A stretch of DNA of 64,000 bases, taken from Candidatus Planktophila versatilis. Lineage in GTDB: Bacteria > Actinomycetota > Actinomycetes > Nanopelagicales > Nanopelagicaceae. Under the pieces are notes generated by a model. That model saw nothing but the letters and a program-made list of their open reading frames with translations, was not told the origin of the DNA and searched no databases. Where the stretch lies: the NCBI RefSeq assembly GCF_002288105.1, contig NZ_CP016774.1, positions 434,001-498,000 of the forward strand. Direction: 5' to 3'. Each line of letters begins with the position of its first letter. Within the stretch, counting starts at the first letter, position 1. The position numbers and the translations under genes are program-made. Of the stretch, positions 8,537 to 16,603 are shown in pieces.

Positions 8537-8565
8537 TTGCGGAGTGCATCGCTATCACTTACATT
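8537..8565 (+). promoter_or_regulatory. Promoter of the amidohydrolase operon
   Basis: TTGCGG at 8537-8542, exactly 17 bases, then TACATT at 8560-8565; leader of about 30 bases to the ribosome binding site AAGAAAGGGA and ATG at 8605. The -10 matches the alcohol dehydrogenase promoter at 407-412. Confidence 0.55.
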
Positions 8566-8604
8566 TTCCCAAACACATTTCGTGTGCAAGAAGAAAGGGA
8601 ACAC

Positions 8605-9654
8605 ATGAAGGATGGAAAATTCGTTCTTGATGCGCATACCGGTTTCTGGGATGCCAGCAAAGAGAACATTAAAAATGAATATGGTTTAGCTTTCGCTGAA
8701 ACATTTTATGCATTTCAGACTGGTTTTAATCCACCAGATCCAAAATGGACAATGGACTTTGATAAAGAGTTCCGTAAGGTAGATCCAGATTGGTATCTCC
8801 ACCACATGTTCGTACGTGGTGAAATGGATATGGCTATTCTTTCTACACAGGTATTGATGGATTTCTATCACACAGGATTTACAAACTCAAAGCGCAATGC
8901 TGAGATGGTTGCTCGCGCACCAGAGCGTCTTATCGGACTTGGTGGAGTAGATCCACGCGATAAGAACGCAACTCGTCACATGCGTGAACAAGTTGAGCAA
9001 GATGGCATGAAGGGCTTCAAGTGGTACACCGCTGAATGGCGCGGAGAATCACGCGGTTGGAAAGCAAATGATCCAGCTGTATTCCCTTGCTATGAAGAAG
9101 CAATTGCAATGGGCGTTAAGAACATGCACTTCCATAAGGGCCCTGCTGTAGAGCCTCTTTCAATGGAGAAGTTCGACGTCTATGACATTGACGAACCATC
9201 ATCACTCTATCCAGAACTTAACTTCATTGTGGATCACATTGGTCTTCCACGTTTGGATGAGTTCTGCTGGATTGCTGCACGTTCAACTAACGTGTATGCA
9301 TCACTTGCAGTTGCGAACGCATTTATTCACAAGCGTCCTCGCTACTTCGGTGAAATGATGGCAAACCTTCTCTTCTGGCTCGGCGAAGACCGCATCATCT
9401 GGGGAACAGACTTCCCAATTTGGTACCCACACTGGATTCTTGATGAATTCATGGAATACCAGATCCCAGACGATATCGCTGATGAGTTTGGCGTTCAGCT
9501 AACTCCTGAAATCAAGGCAAAGATCATCGGTGGAAACGTCGCACGTCTATACGGCATTGACACCGATGCAAAGCTCAAGAAGATTGAGAACGATGAATTT
9601 AGCCAGCGCCGTAAGGAATTCCTTGCGAACAAGGCTTCCTACGTCGGTGCTTAA
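8605..9654 (+). CDS. Amidohydrolase-related (metal-dependent) hydrolase
   Basis: 349 residues, amidohydrolase family 2 TIM barrel. Start ATG 8605 chosen for its ribosome binding site AGAAAGGGA; the frame is open further upstream but with no support. Candidate metal ligands: H11 (LDAHTGFW, where the second His of the usual HxH is not seen), H176 and H178 (NMHFHKG), H212 (VDHIG) and D270 (WGTDFP). Family members hydrolyse or decarboxylate small rings and acids. The next gene is a MIP18/DUF59 protein; as I recall, an amidohydrolase-DUF59 pair also follows propane/butanone monooxygenase genes in mycobacteria and rhodococci, but no monooxygenase is present here. Codon use suggests high expression. 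Substrate unknown. Confidence 0.85.
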   Translation: MKDGKFVLDAHTGFWDASKENIKNEYGLAFAETFYAFQTGFNPPDPKWTMDFDKEFRKVDPDWYLHHMFVRGEMDMAILSTQVLMDFYHTGFTNSKRNAEMVARAPERLIGLGGVDPRDKNATRHMREQVEQDGMKGFKWYTAEWRGESRGWKANDPAVFPCYEEAIAMGVKNMHFHKGPAVEPLSMEKFDVYDIDEPSSLYPELNFIVDHIGLPRLDEFCWIAARSTNVYASLAVANAFIHKRPRYFGEMMANLLFWLGEDRIIWGTDFPIWYPHWILDEFMEYQIPDDIADEFGVQLTPEIKAKIIGGNVARLYGIDTDAKLKKIENDEFSQRRKEFLANKASYVGA

Positions 9655-9670
9655 TTCTTAAGCGACCAAT

Positions 9671-9690
9671 TAGTTACTAATAGTTACTAA
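9671..9690 (+). repeat. Tandem 10-bp repeat before the DUF59 gene
   Basis: TAGTTACTAA occurs twice back to back (9671-9680, 9681-9690), 15 bases upstream of the ATG at 9705. The GTTAC half sites lie 10 bp apart, close to the 11-bp spacing of the GTTA repeats at 2586, 2611 and 8480, so it could be a variant binding site of the same regulator or a simple AT-rich leader. Confidence 0.45.
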
Positions 9691-9704
9691 AAAAGAAAGA
9701 AGCC

Positions 9705-10040
9705 ATGTCTACAACATCCATGAGTATCGAAGAAGAAATTCGTACTGCGGCAGGTAGCGTTCCCGATCCTGAAATCCGCAAGACCATGGCTCAGCTAGGC
9801 ATGATTGATGAAGTAGAGCTGAGGGAGGGTGGTAACGCGATTATCCGTTACCACCTGACCTCGCCTCTCTGCCCTTCCCCTTTCGCCATCTCAATCGGCA
9901 AAGAGATACGACGTCGCGTAGAACAAGTTGAAGGCGTCACACGCGCCACAGTTGAAATTCGCGATCACTTTATTGCAAAAGATATTGCTGCCAAGGTCAA
10001 TGAGGTTGAGATTGCAAAGGATGCACCACCATGGCTATAA
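9705..10040 (+). CDS. MIP18/DUF59 family iron-sulfur assembly-type protein
   Basis: 111 residues. PaaD/SufT-like domain: VPDPEIRKTMAQLGMIDEVEL near 19-39, and the conserved cysteine C56 in LTSPLCPSPFA, followed by the amphipathic GKEIRRRVEQVEGV. The family helps mature Fe-S or other metal sites, often in one particular partner enzyme. Located 50 bases after the amidohydrolase and overlapping the next gene by 10 bases, so a dedicated role in maturing the amidohydrolase or an unlinked oxygenase is a reasonable inference. Confidence 0.85.
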   Translation: MSTTSMSIEEEIRTAAGSVPDPEIRKTMAQLGMIDEVELREGGNAIIRYHLTSPLCPSPFAISIGKEIRRRVEQVEGVTRATVEIRDHFIAKDIAAKVNEVEIAKDAPPWL

Positions 10041-10948
10041 GGTATGAAACCGGCAGTACTTATTTTCCTGGCTATGAAACAGCCGAATCAGTTATTGAGT
10101 ATTTATCAGCAGATGAAGTAGCGCGCAGAAGCCTTAAGAATCGCCGCGAACTCTCACTCTTAGAAATTCCTTCGGTAATGCGCGTTGCATGCATTCTCGC
10201 CGAGCGCACCAGAAAACCAGATATTTGGATCCGCAGCGCTGTTACAACACTTGATCGATTCGCGCGCGAGGTCTGCGATGGAGATTTAGAGGCAGCCCTG
10301 AAGGCTGGCCAAGCTGATCCACTGACAGCAGAGCTACTGAACCAGAAGTATTTACAGCTGCACCAGGACCTCACTTCAGTCCAACTCGCCGCCCTTATCT
10401 TGGGACCAAAGCTCTGGTGGGCATTTCACGGAGTAGATGTTCCTTGGGTTAAGCAGTTCACCACCGTGCCACGTCCACATATTGCAAATAGCAAAAAGGG
10501 TGACTTTGACCCGGTCGTGCGTTTGTTAATGCTCAGCCTGGTCGGCACCGGACTTGATTTTGAAGAGCTGGAAAAGATTAAGGTCAAGGATTCTGGCTCA
10601 TTAGATATTGATGGAAATATTGTGGAAAATCCATATAGCGATCCACTTGTTCTCCAGTTTGAGACAAGCGAGGGACCTCGCATCACCTTCTTAGGCGAAG
10701 AGGCTCGGGAAGCGCTCCATCAACAATTAGCTATCCGTAATCCAAAGTCTGAAGATCCACTCTTTGCAGATGCGGCAGATTTCAAGCGATTTATGGAGCA
10801 TGCTGCCACTCGTTCGGAGTCCATTATTGAGACCGTGAACGGTGTGAATAGCGAGCTATGCAAAACTGTCGGAGATTTCTTCCTTGAGTGGGGAATTCCA
10901 GGACGTAATTTCTGGAAAGAGAACGGTCTTACTCGTCCCGAAGATTAA
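10031..10948 (+). CDS. Unknown protein resembling a catalytically dead tyrosine recombinase
   Basis: 305 residues, not assignable to a named family by eye. Residues about 46-140 are helical, like an integrase core-binding domain. Residues 164-250 (RLLMLSLVGTGLDFEEL, then ITFLGEEAREALHQQL and DPLFADA) follow the pattern of a tyrosine-recombinase catalytic fold: the TGLRxSEL helix, a beta hairpin, the PLS.EA.EAL helix and LF. The position of catalytic Arg I is D176, and no HxLRH or nucleophilic Tyr segment is visible, so it should not recombine DNA. It overlaps the DUF59 gene by 10 bases, indicating translational coupling. It could be a DNA-binding regulator of this operon or an unrelated fold. 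Confidence 0.6.
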   Translation: MAIRYETGSTYFPGYETAESVIEYLSADEVARRSLKNRRELSLLEIPSVMRVACILAERTRKPDIWIRSAVTTLDRFAREVCDGDLEAALKAGQADPLTAELLNQKYLQLHQDLTSVQLAALILGPKLWWAFHGVDVPWVKQFTTVPRPHIANSKKGDFDPVVRLLMLSLVGTGLDFEELEKIKVKDSGSLDIDGNIVENPYSDPLVLQFETSEGPRITFLGEEAREALHQQLAIRNPKSEDPLFADAADFKRFMEHAATRSESIIETVNGVNSELCKTVGDFFLEWGIPGRNFWKENGLTRPED

Positions 10949-10981
10949 AAACTCGGTACTTGCCGTTTAAAGAATGTTGGC

Positions 10982-13696
10982 TCAGGTACTAGAACTTGCT
11001 GGGCCCGCCATATTAGCTAGCACCACTGCTCTACCTGATTCCAAGCGCGCTATCGGCACTCTAAATGGTGAGCAGGAGACGTAATCAAGGTGCAGTGAGT
11101 GGAAGAAGTGAATACTGCGTGGGTCTCCACCGTGTTCACCGCAGACACCAATTTTAAAGTCTGAGGTGTGCGCACGAGCTTGTTCGGTGGCGATGCGCAC
11201 CAGCAGCCCCACACCATCTTGATCCAGTGATTCAAATGGATTAAATGGCACGAGCTCTAAATCTAGATAGCGCGGCAAGAAGCTGGACTCCACATCATCA
11301 CGGCTAAAGGCCCAAGTCATCTGGGTTAGGTCATTTGTTCCAAATGAGAAGAAGTCGGCATGGTCTGCGATCTTGCCGGCAGTCATCGCAGCGCGAGGTG
11401 TCTCAATCATGCTGCCGATTGGAATATCGAAGTGTTGTCCGGTGCCGGTAAGAGTATTGGCAATTTCTTCTTCCAGCGTCTTGCGCAAGTAGAGAAGTTC
11501 TCGCTGAGTGGCAACGAGTGGAACCATAATTTCAGGCATTGGGTTATGGCCAAGCTTTCGAACCTCAAGGCAGGCATGCACAAGGGCTCGCACCTGCATC
11601 TTAAATAGTTCTGGAATCAAAATTCCAAGGCGAACTCCACGAAGACCCAGCATTGGATTAGATTCATGCAGGCGCTTAACTGCGGCAAAGACTGCTTGTT
11701 GGCGCGGAGAAATTTCTTCTCCGAGTGCTTCCGCGCGCGCCATCTCAGCACTGAGCTCTGCGATGTTAGGTAAGAACTCATGGAGTGGTGGATCAAGAAG
11801 TCGGATTGTCACTGGCAGTCCAGACATCGCCATCATGATGCCGACGAAATCTCCACGTTGTAGTGGTTCCATTTCGGCGATGATTCCACGTTGTGCTTCT
11901 TCATTTTCAGCCAAAATCAGGCTCTCAACATAGGCACGGCGTGGTCCTAAGAACATATGTTCTGTGCGGCAAAGCCCCACACCTTCGGCGCCGAGAATGC
12001 GGGCGCGCACAGCATCTTCTGGGGTATCAGCATTAGTTCGAACCCGCAGCACACGTGAGGCATCTGCATGCTGCAAAATGCGGTCCACCGCCTTTACAAC
12101 TGGAGTTGCCTGTGGCGAATTAGCATCAAGCTTGCCTTCTAGGTAGGCGGTAACAGGGGAGGCGATCGTTGGAAGGGCACCTAAGTAGACGATGCCACTT
12201 GTGCCATCGATAGAGATAACTTCACCTTCATAAACGGTCAGTGCACCGACGGTAAACAAGTTAGCGCGCTCATCAACTGAGATGCTCTCTGTTCCACAGA
12301 TGGCTGTCTTACCCATTCCACGAGCCACCACAGCTGCGTGAGAAGTCTTGCCACCGCGACTGGTGAGAATTCCTTCAGAGGCAACCATTCCCACTAGATC
12401 ATCAGGGCTGGTTTCACGTCTTACCAAAATTACCTTGTGGCCGGCGCGTGCTAAATCAAATGCTCGTCTTGAGTCAAAGACAACTTCACCGACGGCCGCA
12501 CCTGCTGAGGCTGGGATGCCGCGGGCAATTTCTGTCACTTGTCCGGCCAAATCAAATTGCGGGAACATGAGGTGACCTAGCTGCTCACCAGAGATTCTAG
12601 AGAGGGCTTCATCCATAGAAATCTTGCCTTCATCGACAAGTTGTAGGGCAACGCGAAATGCTGCTTCGGCGGTGCGCTTTCCTACGCGAGTCTGAAGGAT
12701 CCAGAGTTTTCCGCGCTCTACTGTGAATTCGATATCGCATAGATCGCGGTAGTGATTTTCCAGAAGTGACATCACTCGCTCTAGCTCTTGGAAAGCCTTT
12801 GGCTCGCGCTCATTCATCTCAACTAAAGTCATCGTGTTGCGGATACCGGCAACCACATCTTCACCTTGGGCGCGATCTAGATAATCGCCATAACTACCGT
12901 TTTCACCAGTTGCTGGGTTTCTGGTGAAGGCAACGCCTGTTCCAGAATCATCACTGAGATTTCCAAATACCATTGATTGAATATTTACCGCAGTACCTAG
13001 ATCAGATGGAATGCGCTCACGTTGGCGATAAATCTGGGCGCGCTCTGAATTCCAAGAGTGGAAAACTGCTTCCACAGAACTAATCAGATGCTGGCGTGGA
13101 TCGGTTGGAAAATCCTTACCGGTCTGGGCTTCAATCTCTCTAATGAGAGCCTGTGATAGGGCTTTTAGGCCATCTACAGTTAACTCTTGAATGCTATTTA
13201 CGGAATGTGATTCAAGAATTCGAGCTTCAATTTTCTTGAAATCAGCCGGCGGAATGTCGCAGACGATGCGGCCGAACATATCGATGAAGCGGCGGTAGGA
13301 ATCCCAGGCAAATTTGGCATCACCAGTTTGCTTTGCAAGTGATTCGGCAACTTCTGGAGTCATGCCGACATTGAGAACAGTCTCCATCATGCCTGGCATG
13401 GAAAACTTTGCACCAGAGCGAACAGAAACTAAGAGTGGATTCTTCGGATCGCCAAATTTCTTATCAAGCATCTTCTCGAGTTCGCGCAGTGCGCTTTCGA
13501 TTTCACCAGTGAGGGAAGATGGAATGACGCCAGATGCCAGAAATTCTCGACAAGCTTGGGTGGTGATGGTAAATCCCGGTGGTACCGGAAGACCCATCCG
13601 TGTCATCTCGGATAAATTGGCACCTTTGCCACCGAGGAGATCGGCCATAGAGCGATCTCCGAAGGTGAACGGATAAACCAGCGGCGTTGCAGGCAT
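10982..13696 (-). CDS. ppdK: Pyruvate, phosphate dikinase
   Basis: 904 residues, normal for PPDK. Interconverts pyruvate, ATP and Pi with PEP, AMP and PPi. Seen: N-terminal nucleotide-binding domain (LLGGKGANLSEMT, LPVPPGFTITT), the phosphohistidine loop SRGGKTSHAAVVARGMG, and the C-terminal PEP/pyruvate barrel with FGTNDLTQMTWAFSRDD and the catalytic Cys in IGVCGEHGGDP. Start ATG 13696 preferred over a longer form because TATCAT sits exactly 6 bases upstream, the leaderless pattern of this genome. With the PPi-type phosphofructokinase at 44173 it points to pyrophosphate-linked, reversible glycolysis. Confidence 0.96.
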   Translation of the reverse strand: MPATPLVYPFTFGDRSMADLLGGKGANLSEMTRMGLPVPPGFTITTQACREFLASGVIPSSLTGEIESALRELEKMLDKKFGDPKNPLLVSVRSGAKFSMPGMMETVLNVGMTPEVAESLAKQTGDAKFAWDSYRRFIDMFGRIVCDIPPADFKKIEARILESHSVNSIQELTVDGLKALSQALIREIEAQTGKDFPTDPRQHLISSVEAVFHSWNSERAQIYRQRERIPSDLGTAVNIQSMVFGNLSDDSGTGVAFTRNPATGENGSYGDYLDRAQGEDVVAGIRNTMTLVEMNEREPKAFQELERVMSLLENHYRDLCDIEFTVERGKLWILQTRVGKRTAEAAFRVALQLVDEGKISMDEALSRISGEQLGHLMFPQFDLAGQVTEIARGIPASAGAAVGEVVFDSRRAFDLARAGHKVILVRRETSPDDLVGMVASEGILTSRGGKTSHAAVVARGMGKTAICGTESISVDERANLFTVGALTVYEGEVISIDGTSGIVYLGALPTIASPVTAYLEGKLDANSPQATPVVKAVDRILQHADASRVLRVRTNADTPEDAVRARILGAEGVGLCRTEHMFLGPRRAYVESLILAENEEAQRGIIAEMEPLQRGDFVGIMMAMSGLPVTIRLLDPPLHEFLPNIAELSAEMARAEALGEEISPRQQAVFAAVKRLHESNPMLGLRGVRLGILIPELFKMQVRALVHACLEVRKLGHNPMPEIMVPLVATQRELLYLRKTLEEEIANTLTGTGQHFDIPIGSMIETPRAAMTAGKIADHADFFSFGTNDLTQMTWAFSRDDVESSFLPRYLDLELVPFNPFESLDQDGVGLLVRIATEQARAHTSDFKIGVCGEHGGDPRSIHFFHSLHLDYVSCSPFRVPIARLESGRAVVLANMAGPASSST

Positions 13697-13708
13697 GGAC
13701 GGATGATA
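13697..13708 (-). promoter_or_regulatory. Leaderless promoter of ppdK
   Basis: On the minus strand TATCAT-CCGTCC-ATG: a -10 hexamer ending 6 bases before the start codon, with no Shine-Dalgarno sequence. Transcription would begin at or next to the ATG. Confidence 0.55.
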
Positions 13709-13804
13709 CATGCTTTTCAAAACGGGGGACCCAACGCCCTGACATGCCAGAAGCAGCCTGCTGTTGTAGAGTCCGCTCAGAATTCGCCAGTTGAGGAGGA
13801 AGCG

Positions 13805-14167
13805 ATGGAGGGGTTGGTCAGCTGTCTCTTGAGCGCCGATGCCTTGAGTGAAATGCGACGGAAGGTTCATCACACCCGTAAAACTGCCTCGCTACCCACA
13901 AGTGAGGTAGTCACGGCCGAGATAATTTCTCACGATGTGAGAGTCATTGCCGAGTTTCTTGCCGAAGAGTTTGAAGACGATGTCGTGGAGCTCTTTCGTT
14001 CCAGAGTGGCCCCTGATCCGTGGCCGGAGATTACGAGTTGGGATTACCCGGGGCCTTGGGTAAATGCCCACTCGCAAACTCTGGTGCGCATCCTGGATTC
14101 AGAAGCGTCAATCAATATATTTTCTAAGAGCGGTTCCTTTTCCCTTCGGATTTCGGCACTGGATTAG
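13805..14167 (+). CDS. Conserved-looking hypothetical protein, 120 aa
   Basis: Not recognised. ATG at 13805 chosen because TTGAGGAGGAAGCG gives the best Shine-Dalgarno sequence of the area (GAGGAGG, 6 bases from ATG). The product (MEGLVSCLLSADALSEMRRK) is soluble, mixed charge, with an acidic helix AEFLAEEFEDDVVELF and a tryptophan/proline-rich middle (PDPWPEITSWDYPGPW). No signal peptide or membrane segment. Divergent from ppdK; a small soluble membrane-free protein of unknown role. Confidence 0.65.
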   Translation: MEGLVSCLLSADALSEMRRKVHHTRKTASLPTSEVVTAEIISHDVRVIAEFLAEEFEDDVVELFRSRVAPDPWPEITSWDYPGPWVNAHSQTLVRILDSEASINIFSKSGSFSLRISALD

Positions 14168-14202
14168 GGATAAGTCACCTACCTTTACCTTCGATTTTCG
14201 AT

Positions 14203-14214
14203 TATCATTTTGCC
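14203..14214 (+). promoter_or_regulatory. Leaderless promoter of small membrane protein
   Basis: TATCAT-TTTGCC-ATG: -10 hexamer exactly 6 bases before the start at 14215; no ribosome binding site. Same hexamer and spacing as ppdK. Confidence 0.5.
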
Positions 14215-14403
14215 ATGGCGAAAAAAGTTATCTCTAGACATCGTGCGGCAGCTAAGTTCGGCTGGCTCGGAGCCCTGATTGCTCTTGGATTCACCCTCTT
14301 CTGGCCCAGCATCTATCCAACGACAATCATTGTAAACAGTGCCCTTGGATATGTAATTGCCTTCATCATTAACTACTTCTTTCGCATGGCAAAAGGCAAA
14401 TAA
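14215..14403 (+). CDS. Small membrane protein, 62 aa
   Basis: Basic N-terminus (MAKKVISRHRAAAK) followed by two hydrophobic segments (about 17-32 and 36-56) and a basic tail RMAKGK, a hairpin membrane topology with both ends in the cytoplasm. Function unknown. Support for being real: a matching leaderless promoter and sensible positive-inside charge pattern. Lies alone between an unknown soluble protein and an MFS transporter. Confidence 0.6.
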   Translation: MAKKVISRHRAAAKFGWLGALIALGFTLFWPSIYPTTIIVNSALGYVIAFIINYFFRMAKGK

Positions 14404-14441
14404 AACTCTCCTAATTTCCTCTTATTAGTGGTGCGCCCTGC

Positions 14442-14453
14442 TACTTTGGCGCC
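14442..14453 (+). promoter_or_regulatory. Leaderless promoter of MFS transporter
   Basis: TACTTT-GGCGCC-ATG, -10 hexamer 6 bases before the start; no ribosome binding site. Confidence 0.5.
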
Positions 14454-15617
14454 ATGAAAAATACCTTGAAGCAGGGCCTGCCGATATTTGCCATCTCATC
14501 GAATATGAGAGCCGGCCTTATTCTCATTGGCCCGTTGCTACCCATCCTTAAAGAAGAATACGGAATCAGCGTCTTTACTGAATCTATTCTGGCTGCAACA
14601 CCGCTTCTCTGCTTCTCACTTTCCGCAATTTTAATGCGCAGTATTAGCCGTCTAGGAAATACCAATCGCGTTATTTCTTACGCCATCACACTTCTTACAC
14701 TCTCACTCTTCTTACGTACTACCTTTGATATTGCATCCATCTTGATTTTCTCCATCACACTCGGTATCTCAGTGGCTGTGCTTAACTACATGTTGCCGGT
14801 CTGGGTAAAGGAGAATGGCACCTCAAATGCGGGGCTACTGACCGGAATCTATGCCTCTGTTATGGGATCTTGCGCAGCCATTTCACTTGCCATCACCGCA
14901 CCTCTTGCCGAGGCATCTTCCTACACCTGGCGCCTGGCCATGCTTCCTTGGTTCATCATCGGCGCCCTCACCGCGCTGTGGTGGTGGATCAAGATTCCTA
15001 GCTCTTCGGTATCTGATGTTGTTGAAAGCAAGGAAAGTTTCTGGGCAAATCCACTATTTAAGAGCAGCTCTGCTTGGTCGATTACAATCTTGTTCGGTCT
15101 GCTGAACATGATTCACTACGCATCAGCGACCTGGTTGCCAACTATCTTGATAACTAAAGGCTTCACCTTGGTCAACGCGGGAATTCTGGTTGCGGTAGCA
15201 ACGTTGGTGGGATCTCTGCTTAGCTTGGCCGTTCCGCACTTTGCGGCAAAGCGGAAAGATTTCCGCATGGTGTTAATTGTCTTCTCAATCTTCCTGGCGA
15301 TTTCCTACTTTGCTATCTCAGTTGATACCGGCATAAGCCTCTGGGTATGGGTCATCCTTGGAAATATTGGGGTCTATGTGACCTTCTCAATCGCTTTGTT
15401 CTTGGTTGTCTTCCGCGCAGCAGATGCGGCAAAGACCAAGTCACTTTCCATCATGATGCAATCAGTTGGCTATGTGATGGCGACAGTTTCGCCAATCATT
15501 CTTGGCAGACTCTTTGACATCACCGGCAATTGGGATCGCGCGCTCTACTTCATCATCGGACTTGCAGCGCTACAGGTATTTGTTGCCATTAAGGCCGGAT
15601 CTAACGAGAAGGTTTAA
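14454..15617 (+). CDS. MFS transporter, CynX/NimT-like
   Basis: 387 residues with about 12 membrane segments. The N-terminal segment SSNMRAGLILIGPLLPILKEEYG resembles the NxRPAxTSVGPLLP pattern of CynX/NimT-type carriers for small organic anions or nitroimidazoles. Central cytoplasmic loop around residues 185-200 (SSSVSDVVESKES). Its stop codon overlaps the convergent 2-hydroxyacid dehydrogenase by 4 bases. Substrate not determinable. Confidence 0.85.
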   Translation: MKNTLKQGLPIFAISSNMRAGLILIGPLLPILKEEYGISVFTESILAATPLLCFSLSAILMRSISRLGNTNRVISYAITLLTLSLFLRTTFDIASILIFSITLGISVAVLNYMLPVWVKENGTSNAGLLTGIYASVMGSCAAISLAITAPLAEASSYTWRLAMLPWFIIGALTALWWWIKIPSSSVSDVVESKESFWANPLFKSSSAWSITILFGLLNMIHYASATWLPTILITKGFTLVNAGILVAVATLVGSLLSLAVPHFAAKRKDFRMVLIVFSIFLAISYFAISVDTGISLWVWVILGNIGVYVTFSIALFLVVFRAADAAKTKSLSIMMQSVGYVMATVSPIILGRLFDITGNWDRALYFIIGLAALQVFVAIKAGSNEKV

Positions 15618-16510
15618 CTCGCAGCGATAATCTGATTAAGCAAGGGTTTATTTTCAGATAGCAGCTGTAGCTGCTGCGACACCATTGCGCGTGCTCGCGG
15701 TTGGAAGGCTCCACTATCTCCGCCCACATGGGGGGAGATGATGACGTTCGGCGCCGACCAGAGCGGATGACCTTCGGGAAGTGGTTCTGGATCGGTCACA
15801 TCTAAGCCAGCGGTAATGCGCCCGGTGTTGAGTTCGGCAACGAGTGCGTCGGTGTCGACGATGGCACCACGAGCGACGTTAACCAAGGTGGCGCCATCCT
15901 TCATCTTCTTTATACGTTCTGCGTTCATAAAGTTCTTTGATTCAGGTGTGAGTGGCAGAATTAAAATAATGACATCGAGCTTTGGAAGATAGGCATCAAA
16001 TTCTGCAATTTTTATTGAGCCATCGCTACCACTTCGGGTGAAGGCGGTGACTTTAGTTTCAAACATCTCTAACAGGGATGCAATCCGCTTGCCGATATGG
16101 CCATAGCCAATGATTCCAACGTGTGAGTCAGCAAGTGCTGGCTTTGTTGTGCGCTTCCAGATGCCCTGCTTCTGGTTATCCATAAACTCGGCAAATCCGC
16201 GGCGGCAAGCAATCGCTAGACCAATTGCCAGTTCTGAGGTGGAGACATCGTGAATTCCGGTTCCATTACACAGGCTTACTCCTTGCGGAATGTGGGGCAA
16301 GATATCTTCATATCCAGCTTGGTTGTAGTGCACAACCTTAAGGTTTTTCATCTTCGGAATAATTTCAATGGTCTTAAGACCGCCCATATAGCTGGGGACA
16401 TAGAACTCAATTGCATCAAATTGCGATGCGGATGGAACAAATCCATCAGTTTCTAGGTGTGTCATGCCGGCGGGAAGAGTGAGATCACTCCATTGAGTCC
16501 AGATCTTCAT
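15614..16510 (-). CDS. D-isomer-specific 2-hydroxyacid dehydrogenase
   Basis: 298 residues. NAD-binding VGIIGYGHIGKRI near the middle, and the catalytic triad: Arg in VNVARGAIVD, Glu in DVTDPEPLPEGHPL, His in ISPHVGG. Reduces 2-ketoacids or oxidises D-2-hydroxyacids (phosphoglycerate, glyoxylate/hydroxypyruvate group). Shorter than serA products and without a regulatory ACT domain, so a general hydroxyacid dehydrogenase is more likely. No convincing ribosome binding site. Confidence 0.9.
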   Translation of the reverse strand: MKIWTQWSDLTLPAGMTHLETDGFVPSASQFDAIEFYVPSYMGGLKTIEIIPKMKNLKVVHYNQAGYEDILPHIPQGVSLCNGTGIHDVSTSELAIGLAIACRRGFAEFMDNQKQGIWKRTTKPALADSHVGIIGYGHIGKRIASLLEMFETKVTAFTRSGSDGSIKIAEFDAYLPKLDVIILILPLTPESKNFMNAERIKKMKDGATLVNVARGAIVDTDALVAELNTGRITAGLDVTDPEPLPEGHPLWSAPNVIISPHVGGDSGAFQPRARAMVSQQLQLLSENKPLLNQIIAAS

Positions 16511-16591
16511 TACTTTATTGATCCCATCTTCTCATTGCGCCGAATTATAACCATTTATCACTATGAGCATGATGACAAATCCACGGGCAGA

Positions 16592-16603
16592 TAGAGTGCG
16601 ACC
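16592..16603 (+). promoter_or_regulatory. Leaderless promoter of the DinG-type helicase
   Basis: TAGAGT-GCGACC-ATG, hexamer 6 bases before the start; no ribosome binding site. Confidence 0.5.

Noticed and set aside
10031-10948. Active integrase or mobile element
   Set aside because: Catalytic residues are absent, no att-like repeats flank it, and it is translationally coupled to a metabolic gene.
11050-13745. Several long open frames antisense or in other frames over ppdK and other genes
   Set aside because: They lack starts, conserved motifs and plausible composition, and mirror codon bias of the real gene.
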